A program made the translations under genes and the position numbers. A DNA stretch of 64,000 bases, from positions 1,550,001 to 1,614,000 of the forward strand of contig NC_016605.1 of the NCBI RefSeq assembly GCF_000237995.1, written 5' to 3'. This DNA is from Pediococcus claussenii ATCC BAA-344 (GTDB lineage Bacteria; Bacillota; Bacilli; Lactobacillales; Lactobacillaceae). Below the pieces are notes generated by a model. That model had not been told where the DNA came from. It searched no databases and worked only from the letters and a program-made list of their open reading frames with translations. Positions within the stretch are counted from its first letter, which is position 1. The number at the start of each line of letters is the position of its first letter. Positions 17,165 to 26,409 of this stretch are shown one piece after another.

Positions 17165-17830
17165 TTAAGACTGTTTTCCAGAATCAGGCGTTAACCCTCG
17201 CAACAAGAACTCCATAATCTCATCAACTGTTTCTGTAATATCCAATTGAACTTCTGGTGTGGTCAATACAGCCGGTAAAATATATCCTAATAGTGTTGAA
17301 AAAATATATCTCAAAATTCGTCCCGGTTGCCACTTAACCAGCTGTCCTTTTGCTTGGTAAAAAGCCAACGTTTGCCCTAATGGTCCTTGAATTAAGTCAA
17401 TAATTTGTCTATCCAGTCCTTCCAGAACTTTGCGATTCGTAAAAGCCTCTTGCGCCATAATCAGTATTTGCTTTTGATTATCAAGTGCAAACATAAGTCG
17501 GTCAGTTACCATATTTCGTAATAAATCGCTAAATTCAGCATAGTCGGTATTGATAACCGATCCAGTAAATTCATTTGCAATCTTAGGAAATACTTGTTCG
17601 ATGAACGGTTTTAAAATTGCTTGTAAAATTTCATCTTTTGTCTTAAAACGTTTATAAACCGTTCCTTCCGAAACTCCAGCCATTCTAGCAATATCACGAG
17701 TACTGGTCTGTGTGAAGCCCTTACTAGAAAACAACTCCAAGCTAGCTAATAGAACACCCTTTTGCTTCTCAGTTACACCCATCTCGTTTAAACTTTCGGC
17801 AAATAACACTGAAACATTATTGTTAGCCAT
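17165..17830 (-). CDS. TetR/AcrR family repressor of the ABC operon
   Basis: About 221 residues: N-terminal helix-turn-helix with TSTRDIARMAGVSEGTVYKRFKTKDEI (about residues 38-65 of the open frame) and a helical sensor domain. ATG 17830 has GGAGG 8 nt upstream; the preceding GTG is less likely. The GGAGG overlaps the stop of the ABC gene, so both form one operon. A 24-bp palindrome upstream of the ABC gene is the likely binding site, giving autoregulation. Confidence 0.85.
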   Translation of the reverse strand: MANNNVSVLFAESLNEMGVTEKQKGVLLASLELFSSKGFTQTSTRDIARMAGVSEGTVYKRFKTKDEILQAILKPFIEQVFPKIANEFTGSVINTDYAEFSDLLRNMVTDRLMFALDNQKQILIMAQEAFTNRKVLEGLDRQIIDLIQGPLGQTLAFYQAKGQLVKWQPGRILRYIFSTLLGYILPAVLTTPEVQLDITETVDEIMEFLLRGLTPDSGKQS

Positions 17831-17842
17831 CACTACAACCTC

Positions 17843-19186
17843 CTAAACCTGACGATAACGTCGCATAAACGTTAAGTTAAGAATTAAGAAAATCGCTGCA
17901 AAGATTACCAAAGCTAGCAGATCTGGTGCAATCTGACCAATGGTATATCCCTTTTCAATTACGTTAGACATTGCGCCGGCACCGTAGTACAGTGGGAAAA
18001 TTTTAGCAATTGGTTGAAGCCATCCTGCCATTGAGCTGATTGGAATGATTCCTGAGAAGAAGACTTGTGGAATTACAACAATCGGAATGAACTGTACCAT
18101 TTGAAATTCTGAGGCCGCAAATGTTGAAATGAATAACCCCAGTGCTAATGCCACAAATGCTAACAGGATGTTAATCAAGAAAACGTTCCAAATACTACCC
18201 AGAATTTGAATTTTAAATACAAAGAAACTATAGCCAACAATCAACGTTGTTTGCACCAAAGCAAAGATTCCATAACCCGTTAGGTATCCGGTGATAATTT
18301 CGCCACGTTTAATTGGCGTTGCTAACAAACGATATAACGTTCCGGTGGTTCGCTCCCGTAATAGTGCGATTCCTGAAATTAAGAATACAAAGAAGAAAAC
18401 TACAAATCCAATCATAATTGGTAACAATGTATCAAAGAAAGTTGAATTACTACTACCATATAGATAATGTGTTTTAACAGTATAGTTGGTGTTATTAGTT
18501 TTAGGTGCCTTCATCTCCGGCATCTTTGCCATCGCAGTGGAACCAGTTGCTGCACCTGATTTAGCAGACGGGTTTGCTGCTGCCATTGTTTTTTGGAGCT
18601 TTTCAATGACGGCTGCTTGGGCTTTTAGCGCCGTTGCTTGAGCCTTAATTGCCTTACTCTGGGTTTTAATCGCCATACCAGCTGCTTCACCCTTTAGCTT
18701 AGCTTCTGCACCAGTCAAACTCTGCTTAATAATAGTACTCTTGCTTTGGTCACTATTTGCTAACGTCAAAGTCAATTTGTCGCCGTCTTGTTTTAGATAA
18801 CCATCATAATTATGTTCCCGAATAACGGTTTTAGCTTTATCATCATTTGAAACTTTATGAAACTTCATATGATCATTTTTCATCGCACCAAAAAAGGTTA
18901 GATTCTCACGTGCCGTTAAAGTTGTGTATAAGGCATCATTTTGTGCCATAAATCCAATTTTTGCTAACAACTCCCGATTTGGCATCGTCTTACCCAATAC
19001 CGTAACGGAACCGTGTTTGGGTTTTAACATCCCCATAATTGTGCTAACTAAAGTTGTTTTACCAGCTCCACTTGGCCCGATTAGTCCTAGGATTTCGCCG
19101 CTGTTAACTTTTAAATTAATATTTTTCAAAACAATGGTTTTACCATAACCCTGTTGCAGATCCGTAACCTTAATTGTTTCAGTCAT
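17843..19186 (-). CDS. ABC-2 exporter: in-frame fusion of truncated ATPase and truncated permease
   Basis: The first about 103 residues are an ABC ATPase start: Walker A GPSGAGKT (37-44), Q-loop FMAQND (79-84) and ENLTFFGAMKN. The sequence then jumps, without LSGGQ signature, Walker B or H-loop, into the extracytoplasmic domain of an ABC-2 permease (YDGYLKQDGDKLTLTLAN, a KAQA-repeat coiled stretch), followed by the later transmembrane segments with LRERTTGTLYRLLATPI. The ATPase C-terminal half and the permease's first segment are missing. The frame is open throughout for 447 residues. The ancestor was probably a two-gene drug or lipid exporter; this product should be inactive for ATP-driven transport. 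Confidence 0.85.
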   Translation of the reverse strand: MTETIKVTDLQQGYGKTIVLKNINLKVNSGEILGLIGPSGAGKTTLVSTIMGMLKPKHGSVTVLGKTMPNRELLAKIGFMAQNDALYTTLTARENLTFFGAMKNDHMKFHKVSNDDKAKTVIREHNYDGYLKQDGDKLTLTLANSDQSKSTIIKQSLTGAEAKLKGEAAGMAIKTQSKAIKAQATALKAQAAVIEKLQKTMAAANPSAKSGAATGSTAMAKMPEMKAPKTNNTNYTVKTHYLYGSSNSTFFDTLLPIMIGFVVFFFVFLISGIALLRERTTGTLYRLLATPIKRGEIITGYLTGYGIFALVQTTLIVGYSFFVFKIQILGSIWNVFLINILLAFVALALGLFISTFAASEFQMVQFIPIVVIPQVFFSGIIPISSMAGWLQPIAKIFPLYYGAGAMSNVIEKGYTIGQIAPDLLALVIFAAIFLILNLTFMRRYRQV

Positions 19187-19207
19187 TTTATCCACCCCAA
19201 ATTCTTT

Positions 19208-19231
19208 TAGTGAGTATGTGCTCACTCACTA
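19208..19231. promoter_or_regulatory. TetR operator
   Basis: TAGTGAGT-N8-ACTCACTA is a perfect palindrome 22 bp upstream of the ABC fusion start, with nested GAGYA/TGCTC symmetry. It is typical of operators for TetR repressors of drug exporters in lactobacilli. Confidence 0.7.
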
Positions 19232-19330
19232 TATTAAACAAATAAAAAAGAATTGCAAGTTTAAACTCACAATTCTTAATTAAAATCCCTAGTAAAATAT
19301 TAGATTAGGCGGTTCGTTGAAGATATACAA

Positions 19331-19858
19331 TCAATGATCTAAACCAACATGTTCCATTCTTCGTCTTACCTTGTCTATGACTGGCACAAGCGGTATTGCT
19401 ACTAAGCCACCTATAAAGCCTTGAAATAAATTTGTAGGCACTCCAATTAACCCCGTTGCTCGACTGTATAATAAGCTGTCTGCAATAAAATATCCTAATA
19501 CCATTAGCAACCCACCAGCGATGACACTGAGAATTTTAGCTCTTAAACTATTTCGATTTTGAAACAACCATCCTGTGATAACTCCTTCTAACCCATGAAC
19601 AATTAGAGAAAAAAACATGTACTGGGCATAGCCCGAGATTAAATCTAGCAAAAATCCACTTAAAGCTCCAATCACGCCACCTTTTTTAGGTCCGAGGCAG
19701 AGTGCACCAATAAATACGCCGGCGTCACTCAAGTTCACATTTCCGTGTGTAAGGGGAATTGGAATAATAAAGACTCGACTGATTACTACCGTACAAGCAA
19801 TCAACATGGCCGTCATCGTTAAATCACGGACTGCCAAACGATTTGCCATGTTATTCAT
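19331..19858 (-). CDS. ECF transporter S component, probably for vitamin B6
   Basis: The 175-residue, very hydrophobic protein has about six membrane segments. LTMTAMLIACTVVISR, HGNVNLSDAGVFIGALCLGP and the small-residue-rich GALSGFLLDLISGYAQYMFFSLIVHGLEG are typical of substrate-binding S components of energy-coupling factor transporters (thiamin-precursor/pyridoxine branch). The shared EcfA-EcfA'-EcfT module is encoded elsewhere. It is the third gene of an operon with a pyridoxal-type kinase, so pyridoxine, pyridoxal or pyridoxamine is the likely ligand; hydroxymethylpyrimidine is the alternative. GGAGG lies 7 nt before the ATG. Confidence 0.8.
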   Translation of the reverse strand: MNNMANRLAVRDLTMTAMLIACTVVISRVFIIPIPLTHGNVNLSDAGVFIGALCLGPKKGGVIGALSGFLLDLISGYAQYMFFSLIVHGLEGVITGWLFQNRNSLRAKILSVIAGGLLMVLGYFIADSLLYSRATGLIGVPTNLFQGFIGGLVAIPLVPVIDKVRRRMEHVGLDH

Positions 19859-19873
19859 AGAACTTCCTCCTAC

Positions 19874-20446
19874 TCACTTTAAATCTTGTAAGTTTTTTTC
19901 TGTAAATTCATACTGGGCACGCTGACCCCCAATTAGTTTAGGTCGTGATGATAGACCAACCACACGCGCTTCTCCAACATCTCGTTTTTCTAAACGAACC
20001 GGAATTTGGACAAATTTAACGTGCATTCCAATTTCCGTTCCGCCAATATCAATTCCTCCAGCTGCAACAATGTGCTCCACTTCAACTGGATTCTCAAAGT
20101 TCTGATAAGCTGCAACCTGAGTACCACCGCCTGCATGCATAGCCGGAACCACTGAAACTTGTTCAAAATCATGGGATTCTGCAACTTGCCGTTCTAGCAA
20201 TAAAGCTCGGTTAATATGTTCACAACCTTGAACTGCTAAGTTTAATCTTCTTGGTTTCAAAAAACTTTGCACAGTTTCTACAACTATTTTACCAACTTCA
20301 AGGCTTGAACCAGTTCCTTTCCAGCTTCCTAAAATCTCACTAGTACTGCAACCTACTACAAATACTGAACCAACTGGCAATGTTACTTTATTAAAATAAT
20401 CTTCTAAAACTTCTGACAATTCTTGCTTAATCTGTTCGTTATTCAA
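19874..20446 (-). CDS. DUF436 (YwlG/TIGR01440) family protein
   Basis: About 190 residues from a TTG start at 20446, which overlaps the stop of the kinase gene; GGGTGA lies just upstream. The open frame extends to 20494. Family features include PVGSVFVVGCSTSEILG, NLAVQGCEHINRALLLER and AAGGIDIGGTEIGMHV, all conserved in YwlG proteins, whose biochemical function is unknown. Here it sits between a vitamin B6 kinase gene and an ECF S component and is translationally coupled to the kinase gene, which suggests a role tied to B6 or a related salvage pathway. That link is inference. Confidence 0.82.
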   Translation of the reverse strand: MNNEQIKQELSEVLEDYFNKVTLPVGSVFVVGCSTSEILGSWKGTGSSLEVGKIVVETVQSFLKPRRLNLAVQGCEHINRALLLERQVAESHDFEQVSVVPAMHAGGGTQVAAYQNFENPVEVEHIVAAGGIDIGGTEIGMHVKFVQIPVRLEKRDVGEARVVGLSSRPKLIGGQRAQYEFTEKNLQDLK

Positions 20447-21311
20447 GATTTTCACCCAATCCTTCAATTTGTTTTTGTAACTCATTAATCGCACAACCCA
20501 CGTTTAATCCATAATGAGAGCTTTGATCCTTGCGACTGGTTTTTAAGATTGTACTTCGGACAACTTTAGAAGCCACTTCAATGGATTTTTCCAGTAAACT
20601 ATTACTAGCTAAACATCCTGTTAAAACGGCCGCAAATAAATCGCCCGTTCCATCAAAATGCCCCGTCACCTTTGGTTGCTCAAACCGCTTAACATGTCCA
20701 TTTACTAACCAAACTGTACTAATAGTTTCTGTATCATGAACACCAGTTATAATTAATTGGCTATTCGGTTTCATAACTGTCTGTAATGCGTCGAAAAGTT
20801 GGATCAGTTCATCATTTGTTGGATAGTGTCCCACTTTAATATCTGCTAGCAATTGTGCTTCCGTGATATTGGGCGTAACAATATTGGCCTTGCCTAATAA
20901 ACCGCGCATCGCATCAACATAGTTCGCATCAAAACCCGCATATAACTTTCCAGAGTCTGCCATTGCAGGATCTAAAACGACCATTCCAACTAAGTCTCTA
21001 TCTAAAAACTCTTGCATCACCTTAATCATTTCAACTGATCCAAGATAGCCTAACAAACCAGCGTTTAGTTTAAGATTACCCAGCTTATTCCATGATTGAA
21101 CAGAATTTTTCCACCAGCAGTGTAAATCTAAGATTTCAGGTTTACCAAACCCCTCTGTTTGTGCCGACAATAACATTGTTGGCACAGGTACTACTGTAAA
21201 TCCAAATGTAGCTAAAATTGGCAAAGCAATCCCCATCGAAATTGAGCCCAACGAAGATAAGTCCTCCGCTACGATTACTTTTTTTTCTTGATTTTGTTCA
21301 ACGTGTGCCAT
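20439..21311 (-). CDS. pdxK: pyridoxal/pyridoxamine kinase (PfkB/ThiD-like fold)
   Basis: About 290 residues with the ribokinase-like fold: VVAEDL at the start, GYLGSVEMI, VLDPAMADSGKLYAGF, NIVTPNITEAQLLADI and the anion-hole/base motif HFDGTGDLFAAVLTG containing the catalytic Asp. This pattern fits pyridoxamine kinases of Firmicutes, which phosphorylate B6 vitamers with ATP; ThiD (hydroxymethylpyrimidine kinase) is the nearest alternative. The second ATG (21311) is better spaced from AAGGG than the first (21317). It leads a three-gene operon with DUF436 and an ECF S component. Confidence 0.82.
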   Translation of the reverse strand: MAHVEQNQEKKVIVAEDLSSLGSISMGIALPILATFGFTVVPVPTMLLSAQTEGFGKPEILDLHCWWKNSVQSWNKLGNLKLNAGLLGYLGSVEMIKVMQEFLDRDLVGMVVLDPAMADSGKLYAGFDANYVDAMRGLLGKANIVTPNITEAQLLADIKVGHYPTNDELIQLFDALQTVMKPNSQLIITGVHDTETISTVWLVNGHVKRFEQPKVTGHFDGTGDLFAAVLTGCLASNSLLEKSIEVASKVVRSTILKTSRKDQSSHYGLNVGCAINELQKQIEGLGENLE

Positions 21312-21317
21312 TATCAT

Positions 21318-21620
21318 CGACCCTTCATGTGAATTAGCATTTAAAATTATAATCAGACCATTAAAATACTAAATTACAATAAATGGTCAAAACTAAATTT
21401 AACACAAATCTTTTAAATAAACGATTGAATTAAATGCTTAAATTAGATTTCAAAATTTAAATTTTCTGTCTTATAGCAATTAATCGTAATTTTAAAAAAA
21501 TCACTATGCATCATAAAATGAAAAAGCCTCCAATTTGAGATAGTATCCTAAAGACTTTCTGGTTTTCATTCAGGATTTGTCCGTGAAAAGCAGTAATTAT
21601 CTTAATATTTATTCCAATAA
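21318..21620. other. non-coding A/T-rich stretch upstream of the B6 operon
   Basis: It should hold the promoter of the pdxK operon on the minus strand. I see no strong hairpin leader or riboswitch-like fold and no credible small ORF. Confidence 0.4.
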
Positions 21621-21656
21621 AAAAAAACTCAAAACCACATCAAGGTGAGTTTGAGC
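21621..21656 (-). terminator. terminator of the hydrolase gene
   Basis: Read on the minus strand, CTCAAACTCACC pairs imperfectly with GGTTTTGAG and is followed by eight or nine T's. Confidence 0.65.
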
Positions 21657-21683
21657 TTTTTTACTTTTTAAATCTAAATCATT

Positions 21684-22613
21684 TTACAAATACTTATTAA
21701 AGAATTCAGTTAATTTTTCGACGGCTGGATTAACTGCCTTTGGTTGATCATACAGATCATAGTGTGAAATACCTGGTAGCACCGTTAATTCTTTTTCCTT
21801 AGAGCCAGCTCGATTGTACACTTCATAACCTAAACGATATGAACCAAAGCTGCCTGGTTTATCACCAACAATTAATGTCAATGGTTGAGTTAACAACTTT
21901 TCAATTAGTAAAGTTGGATCATAGCCTAACATCAGGGGCAAGCTAGTATAACGAACTTTATTTGGTGAAAATTGATCTGCGCCACGCGATGTTCGGTAGT
22001 AGTCGACAGCTTCAATAACATCGATATCAGTAATTCCAGCTGCTTTAACTTCTTCAGCATTACTTGGAATCCAGGGAGTAATCATTGGTTCACCGCCGCG
22101 AGCCTCAATAGTTCTCTGACGTCCCATTTGTTCCAAAGTTTCAATTAACTTATCGTCTGGTCCAAAAGCCTCGCGATAAGCCTGTCCGGATGAAGCCGCA
22201 GCAACCCCAGCAACCGCTTTAATCCGTTTATCTACCTTAGCAGCGTTTATAGTATAACCACCACCCGCACAAATTCCCATTGCGCCAATTCTTTCGGCAT
22301 CAACGTATGGCAATGTTACTAGATAGTCAATCGCGTACATGATATCCTCAGTTCGATTAGCTGGATCTTCGATATAACGTGGTTCTCCTTCACTTTGTCC
22401 TTGATAAGCAGCGTCAAAGGCTAATGCAAGAAATCCATTTTCAGCTAACTTACTAGCGTAAATACTTGAAGTTTGATTCATATCCGCACTTGTTGGGTGT
22501 GATACAACTAGCGCTGGATGTTGAGTATTCTCATCAAAATTTTCTGGGAAAAATAAACGGCCAGCTAATTTAAAATGACGGGCATTAAATTTTACATCTT
22601 TAGTATTAATCAT
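21684..22613 (-). CDS. alpha/beta-hydrolase of the YcjY/dienelactone-hydrolase-like type
   Basis: The 309-residue alpha/beta-hydrolase begins with a short beta domain. The nucleophile elbow reads GAMGICAGGGYT, so cysteine replaces the usual serine, as in dienelactone hydrolases and many YcjY-type proteins. HPTSADMNQTSSIYA forms the oxyanion region, FDAAYQGQSEGEPR the following loop, and PGISHYDLYD carries the catalytic His. It is divergent from a TetR gene at 22752 with palindromes between them. The substrate is unknown. Confidence 0.85.
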   Translation of the reverse strand: MINTKDVKFNARHFKLAGRLFFPENFDENTQHPALVVSHPTSADMNQTSSIYASKLAENGFLALAFDAAYQGQSEGEPRYIEDPANRTEDIMYAIDYLVTLPYVDAERIGAMGICAGGGYTINAAKVDKRIKAVAGVAAASSGQAYREAFGPDDKLIETLEQMGRQRTIEARGGEPMITPWIPSNAEEVKAAGITDIDVIEAVDYYRTSRGADQFSPNKVRYTSLPLMLGYDPTLLIEKLLTQPLTLIVGDKPGSFGSYRLGYEVYNRAGSKEKELTVLPGISHYDLYDQPKAVNPAVEKLTEFFNKYL

Positions 22614-22684
22614 CTATTAAATCTCCTTATTAACTTTTTGGTATGAAGATAGTATATGGCGATTTAAAATGGAAATTAACACCA

Positions 22685-22716
22685 ACTTGTTAACAAGTGT
22701 GTAGTAAGTTACACTT
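22685..22716. promoter_or_regulatory. operator region between hydrolase and TetR genes
   Basis: ACTTGTTAACAAGT (22685-22698) is a perfect 14-bp palindrome, and AAGTGT-N10-ACACTT (22695-22716) overlaps its right half. These are the probable TetR sites controlling both divergent genes. Confidence 0.65.
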
Positions 22717-22751
22717 GGGTATAAATTGGGTAGAAACAGGAGTAAATTATT

Positions 22752-23273
22752 ATGGATCGCCGTTCTAAACGAACTATTCAAAATTTAAAAGATGCCTTCG
22801 CTAAGCTATTATCGGAAAAAAGCTTTGATGAAATCACGGTCACTGAAATTACCAGCTTAGCCGACGTTTCACGGAAAACTTTTTACATACATTACACAGA
22901 TAAATATGAATTAATCGATGAATTGTCTGAACAATATTTAAAAGAACTAGATACAGTCAGTCATTCTCCCAAAGAGATATCATCGAAAGAACGCTTAAAT
23001 CTCTGGCTGAACTACATTACACAAAACAAATTCATCTTTAATCAGCTACTTACAAGCGATAACTCGTATTCATTTCGAAATAAATTTTTACAATATTTAT
23101 TTAAAGGCCTGCAACGTAACCCTAAAATAAAAAACGAATCTACCGAACTTTACTTCCTGTGCTATGGAATACTAGGCGTGGTTGAGGGTTTTATTACTAA
23201 TCAAATTAAAGAAACGCCCGCCCAAATTGCTAAGCGGGTGGACGATTTGACTGAGGGTAAATTGGAGCATTAA
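22752..23273 (+). CDS. TetR/AcrR family regulator
   Basis: The 173-residue regulator has the helix-turn-helix EITVTEITSLADVSRKTFYIHYTDKYELIDEL and a short helical C-terminal domain of the TetR_C_8 type (a catabolite-sensing branch often found near hydrolases and reductases). It is divergent from the hydrolase at 21684, its likely target. AGGAG lies about 8 nt before the ATG. It ends in a terminator shared with gpmA. Confidence 0.85.
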   Translation: MDRRSKRTIQNLKDAFAKLLSEKSFDEITVTEITSLADVSRKTFYIHYTDKYELIDELSEQYLKELDTVSHSPKEISSKERLNLWLNYITQNKFIFNQLLTSDNSYSFRNKFLQYLFKGLQRNPKIKNESTELYFLCYGILGVVEGFITNQIKETPAQIAKRVDDLTEGKLEH

Positions 23274-23313
23274 AAAAGCATCAATCCCAGACCACTTGGA
23301 ATTGATGCTTTTT
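23273..23313. terminator. bidirectional terminator
   Basis: GCATCAAT.CCA pairs with TGG.ATTGATGC around about 9 nt, with A- and T-runs on both sides. It lies between convergent genes. Confidence 0.85.
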
Positions 23314-23330
23314 ATAATTAAAGGTTTAAA

Positions 23331-24020
23331 CTAGTTAAGCTTTGTCTTATTTTGTACTTCAAGCTTGTCGTTGAAGTCATAAACAACTGGTTCACCAGTA
23401 GCCATTTCAAGGTTGATGATATCTTCGTCTGAAATGTTTTCGATGTACTTGCTCAAAGCACGAAGTGAGTTACCATGTGCTGCAATGATAACGTTCTTGC
23501 CGTCAAGTAACTTAGGAGCGATTTCGTCTTCCCAGAATGGAATAACACGTTCCAAAGTAACCTTAAGATTTTCACCACCAGGGATGATGCGTGGGTCTAA
23601 GTTTGCGTAACGACGATCGTTAGCTGCTGATCCTTCGTCACTTGCATCCAACAATGGAGGAAGAACATCGTATGAACGACGCCATATATGTACTTGGTCA
23701 TCGCCCCATTTTTTAGCTGCTTCAGCCTTGTTTTGGCCTTGAAGCGCACCATAATGACGTTCGTTCAAACGCCATGTCTTTGTTTCAGGGATCCAAAGTT
23801 GGTCTGAGCCTTCAAGAGCATAGTGCAATGTTTTGATAGCACGAGTTAATACTGAAGTATAAGCGTAGTCAAATTCAAGTCCTGCATCTTTGATTAACTT
23901 TCCAGCGTTTTGTGCTTGTTTTACACCTTCATCACTAAGGTCAACATCAACCCAACCAGTAAATTGGTTAGATAAATTCCATTGACTTTGTCCGTGACGA
24001 ATCAATACTAATTTTGCCAT
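23331..24020 (-). CDS. gpmA: 2,3-bisphosphoglycerate-dependent phosphoglycerate mutase
   Basis: This glycolytic enzyme interconverts 3- and 2-phosphoglycerate through a phosphohistidine. From ATG 24020 (GAGGA upstream) it has 229 residues, close to the standard length. [10 protein letters not shown] contains the phosphorylated His; [20 protein letters not shown] with the acid/base Glu, and [10 protein letters not shown] with the second His are all intact. An open frame extends 15 codons further upstream but lacks a ribosome site. It stands alone in the operon map; low GC of the surrounding spacers contrasts with its more regular codon use. Confidence 0.95.
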   Translation of the reverse strand: MAKLVLIRHGQSQWNLSNQFTGWVDVDLSDEGVKQAQNAGKLIKDAGLEFDYAYTSVLTRAIKTLHYALEGSDQLWIPETKTWRLNERHYGALQGQNKAEAAKKWGDDQVHIWRRSYDVLPPLLDASDEGSAANDRRYANLDPRIIPGGENLKVTLERVIPFWEDEIAPKLLDGKNVIIAAHGNSLRALSKYIENISDEDIINLEMATGEPVVYDFNDKLEVQNKTKLN

Positions 24021-24110
24021 GTTCAAAAATCCTCTTTTCTTATTTTCGTTCATCATATTATACAATTAATGAAGTATTTTCACAATATAGCATAGCTTGA
24101 AATCCATTTA

Positions 24111-24914
24111 CTACTTTGCTTTTTGACTGATCTCACCGCTCGAATTGTCAGCCCTACTATTCTCGATTTTACTATTCTGAGCACGTTGTGATGAACTTGT
24201 ACTTTGGTTTCCATTATTGGGGGCCGGTTGAACAACTTTTCCATTATCCGGTGGCTGAACTGCTTCTCTCGTACTTTGACTATATCCACCTTGCTCTTGA
24301 TTTCCAGATGTTCCAGCGGTATCCGAGCTACCAATTGAATTGTTAGAATTTATCATCCCGCTATTATTAGCATCCTGTAATTTGGTTGCCTGATCATAAA
24401 GTGTTGAATAATAACTGTCTTTAAAACTACCATCGTTGAACAACAAATCAAGCTGAGCATTGGATTGCATAAACATCTGCGACGCATTCAGCTCTTTAGC
24501 AACTTTTAGTTGTTCACTAAAATCTTTAAACTTTTTTTGAACTTTAATAACCAAACTATATTGCTTTTTACCTAATCTAGTCAGAGTTTTAGAGCCCATG
24601 GGGTAATCACGGCTAACTACCTTGTATTCTCGCTTGGCGTTGTTGAATTCTTGTCCCTTAAAAGCCGAATCTGCTTTAACAATTCTTTGCGTCTGATGTA
24701 ATAAATCATTGGCCGCCTTGTCGTTACGTTTTTTTAATAAGGCATCTGAAAAATAATTTTGTGCCGCTGCGTAATTTTTATTTTCAATCGCTAATCTACC
24801 ACTCACTAAATCTTGATTATATTGTCGATTATTTTCACGATAGTGAGCAATCGAATATCCACTTACGCTACCTGCAACTATAACGATTAAAATAATCCAA
24901 ATCCATCGTTTCAA
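24111..24914 (-). CDS. membrane-anchored extracytoplasmic protein of unknown function
   Basis: From TTG 24914 (GGGGG about 10 nt upstream) the product has 267 residues. It starts with KRWIWIILIVIVAGSV, a single membrane anchor, then a helical region with repeats resembling tetratricopeptides (YNQDLVSGRLAIENKNYAAAQNYFSDAL), and ends in about 80 residues of low-complexity S/N/Q/G. The ATG at 24947 overlaps the -10 hexamer and so is unlikely to be the start. I do not recognise a named family. The layout suggests a cell-surface binding or scaffolding role, which is inference. Confidence 0.7.
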   Translation of the reverse strand: MKRWIWIILIVIVAGSVSGYSIAHYRENNRQYNQDLVSGRLAIENKNYAAAQNYFSDALLKKRNDKAANDLLHQTQRIVKADSAFKGQEFNNAKREYKVVSRDYPMGSKTLTRLGKKQYSLVIKVQKKFKDFSEQLKVAKELNASQMFMQSNAQLDLLFNDGSFKDSYYSTLYDQATKLQDANNSGMINSNNSIGSSDTAGTSGNQEQGGYSQSTREAVQPPDNGKVVQPAPNNGNQSTSSSQRAQNSKIENSRADNSSGEISQKAK

Positions 24915-24945
24915 GGAATATGTCCCCCTATAAAAATATGCTTCC

Positions 24946-24954
24946 ATTATAACA
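24946..24954 (-). promoter_or_regulatory. extended -10 promoter of the membrane-anchored protein gene
   Basis: On the minus strand TGTTATAAT is a perfect extended -10. Its position over the first in-frame ATG supports the downstream TTG as the start. Confidence 0.55.
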
Positions 24955-25133
24955 TGCTGTGTTCGTTTAAGTGGACTAAAGAAGAGGTCTAAAGAGAACT
25001 CTGCCGCTCAACAGAACTTAACCTAAGCTATACCATTGGGCACATTTTTCATATTACTTTGTTTGAGATGTTTCCAAAATTGGCGTATAACTGAATCTGT
25101 GATTCTTATTAATAATATAGAAAGGTATTTATA

Positions 25134-26309
25134 ATGCTTGAAAAACAATTCTATAAACAATTTTTAAAACGTTCCTTCAATATCCCCATAAAAGTTAACT
25201 ATTGGGATGGTAGCAGTGACGTGTACGGTGATGGAGAACCTGAAATAACAATAACTTTCAATGAGATTATTCCTGTAAAAAGCATCACTAAAAATGCTTC
25301 GATCGCCCTGGGAGAAGCTTACATGGATAAAAAAATCGAAATTGACGGTAGCATTCAGGAGCTACTAACGGCAGCGTATGAAAGTGCTGACAGCTTTTTT
25401 CACAACAAAAAGTTTATCCACTTTCTTCCTAAGCAAGGTCATGGTGAAAAAGAAAGTCTTAATGATATTCAAACTCACTATGATTTAGGTAATGATTTTT
25501 ACCAAAAATGGTTAGATCCGACTATGACATATTCATGCGCTTATTTTGAATCACCTAATGATGATTTAGAAACCGCACAAATGAATAAAGTTCGCCATAT
25601 TTTGCGTAAATTGGACCCTCAACCTGGCAAGCGCCTTCTGGATATTGGTTGTGGTTGGGGCACCCTCATGCTAACTGCAGCTAAAGAATTCAATTTAAAA
25701 GTAGTGGGTGTTACGCTCAGCCGTGAACAATATAACATGGTTCAAAAGCGAATTGTCGATCAAGGACTTAGCGGTGTCGCGGAAGTTCGTCTAGAAGACT
25801 ATCGTGAATTGGGCGACGAAAAATTTGATTATATTACTAGCGTTGGTATGTTTGAACACGTTGGTAAAGAAAATCTTAGTATTTATTTTGATAATGTCGC
25901 TAAGTATCTTAAAAAAGATGGTGTTGCCTTGATTCATGGTATCACTCGTCAGCAAGGTGGTGCTAACAACGGTTGGCTAAACAAGTGGATTTTCCCAGGC
26001 GGTTATGTTCCTGGCCTCGTAGAAAACACTGAACACATCATTAATGCTGGTCTCCAAATTGACGATTTAGAACCGCTCCGCCGTCACTATCAAAAAACAA
26101 CTGAGCTCTGGGACCTAAACTTCAATAAGCATCGTAGTGAAATTGCAGAAATGTTTGATGAACGATTTGTTCGCATGTGGGATCTATATCTTCAAGCTAG
26201 TGCTGCTTCCTTTGAGTCAGGAAACATTGATGTTATACAGTTCTTATTGACCAAGGGCGCAAGCGGCCGCGTTCTTCCGATGACTCGTGATTATATATAC
26301 GAGAAATAG
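25134..26309 (+). CDS. cfa: cyclopropane-fatty-acyl-phospholipid synthase (copy 2)
   Basis: The 391-residue paralogue of the gene at 2716-3906 starts almost identically (MLEK..Y.Q.L.R.F.IP). It carries [22 protein letters not shown] motif LLDIGCGWG and [13 protein letters not shown], and should also cyclopropanate unsaturated phospholipids. AGAAAGG precedes the ATG. It has its own terminator. Two cfa genes in 25 kb may respond to different stresses or prefer different acyl chains; nothing in the sequence shows which. Confidence 0.9.
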   Translation: MLEKQFYKQFLKRSFNIPIKVNYWDGSSDVYGDGEPEITITFNEIIPVKSITKNASIALGEAYMDKKIEIDGSIQELLTAAYESADSFFHNKKFIHFLPKQGHGEKESLNDIQTHYDLGNDFYQKWLDPTMTYSCAYFESPNDDLETAQMNKVRHILRKLDPQPGKRLLDIGCGWGTLMLTAAKEFNLKVVGVTLSREQYNMVQKRIVDQGLSGVAEVRLEDYRELGDEKFDYITSVGMFEHVGKENLSIYFDNVAKYLKKDGVALIHGITRQQGGANNGWLNKWIFPGGYVPGLVENTEHIINAGLQIDDLEPLRRHYQKTTELWDLNFNKHRSEIAEMFDERFVRMWDLYLQASAASFESGNIDVIQFLLTKGASGRVLPMTRDYIYEK

Positions 26310-26348
26310 GTAAAACATATTTTTTAAACACAATAAACTCTTGTATAC

Positions 26349-26399
26349 AACAAATATCGGCTAGATTCTTTTGAAGTCAGCCGATATTTGTTGTTTTTT
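26349..26399. terminator. terminator after cfa copy 2
   Basis: AACAAATATCGGCT pairs perfectly with AGCCGATATTTGTT around 16 nt, followed by GTTTTTTA. It lies between convergent genes. Confidence 0.85.
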
Positions 26400-26409
26400 A
26401 TGTGGATCA

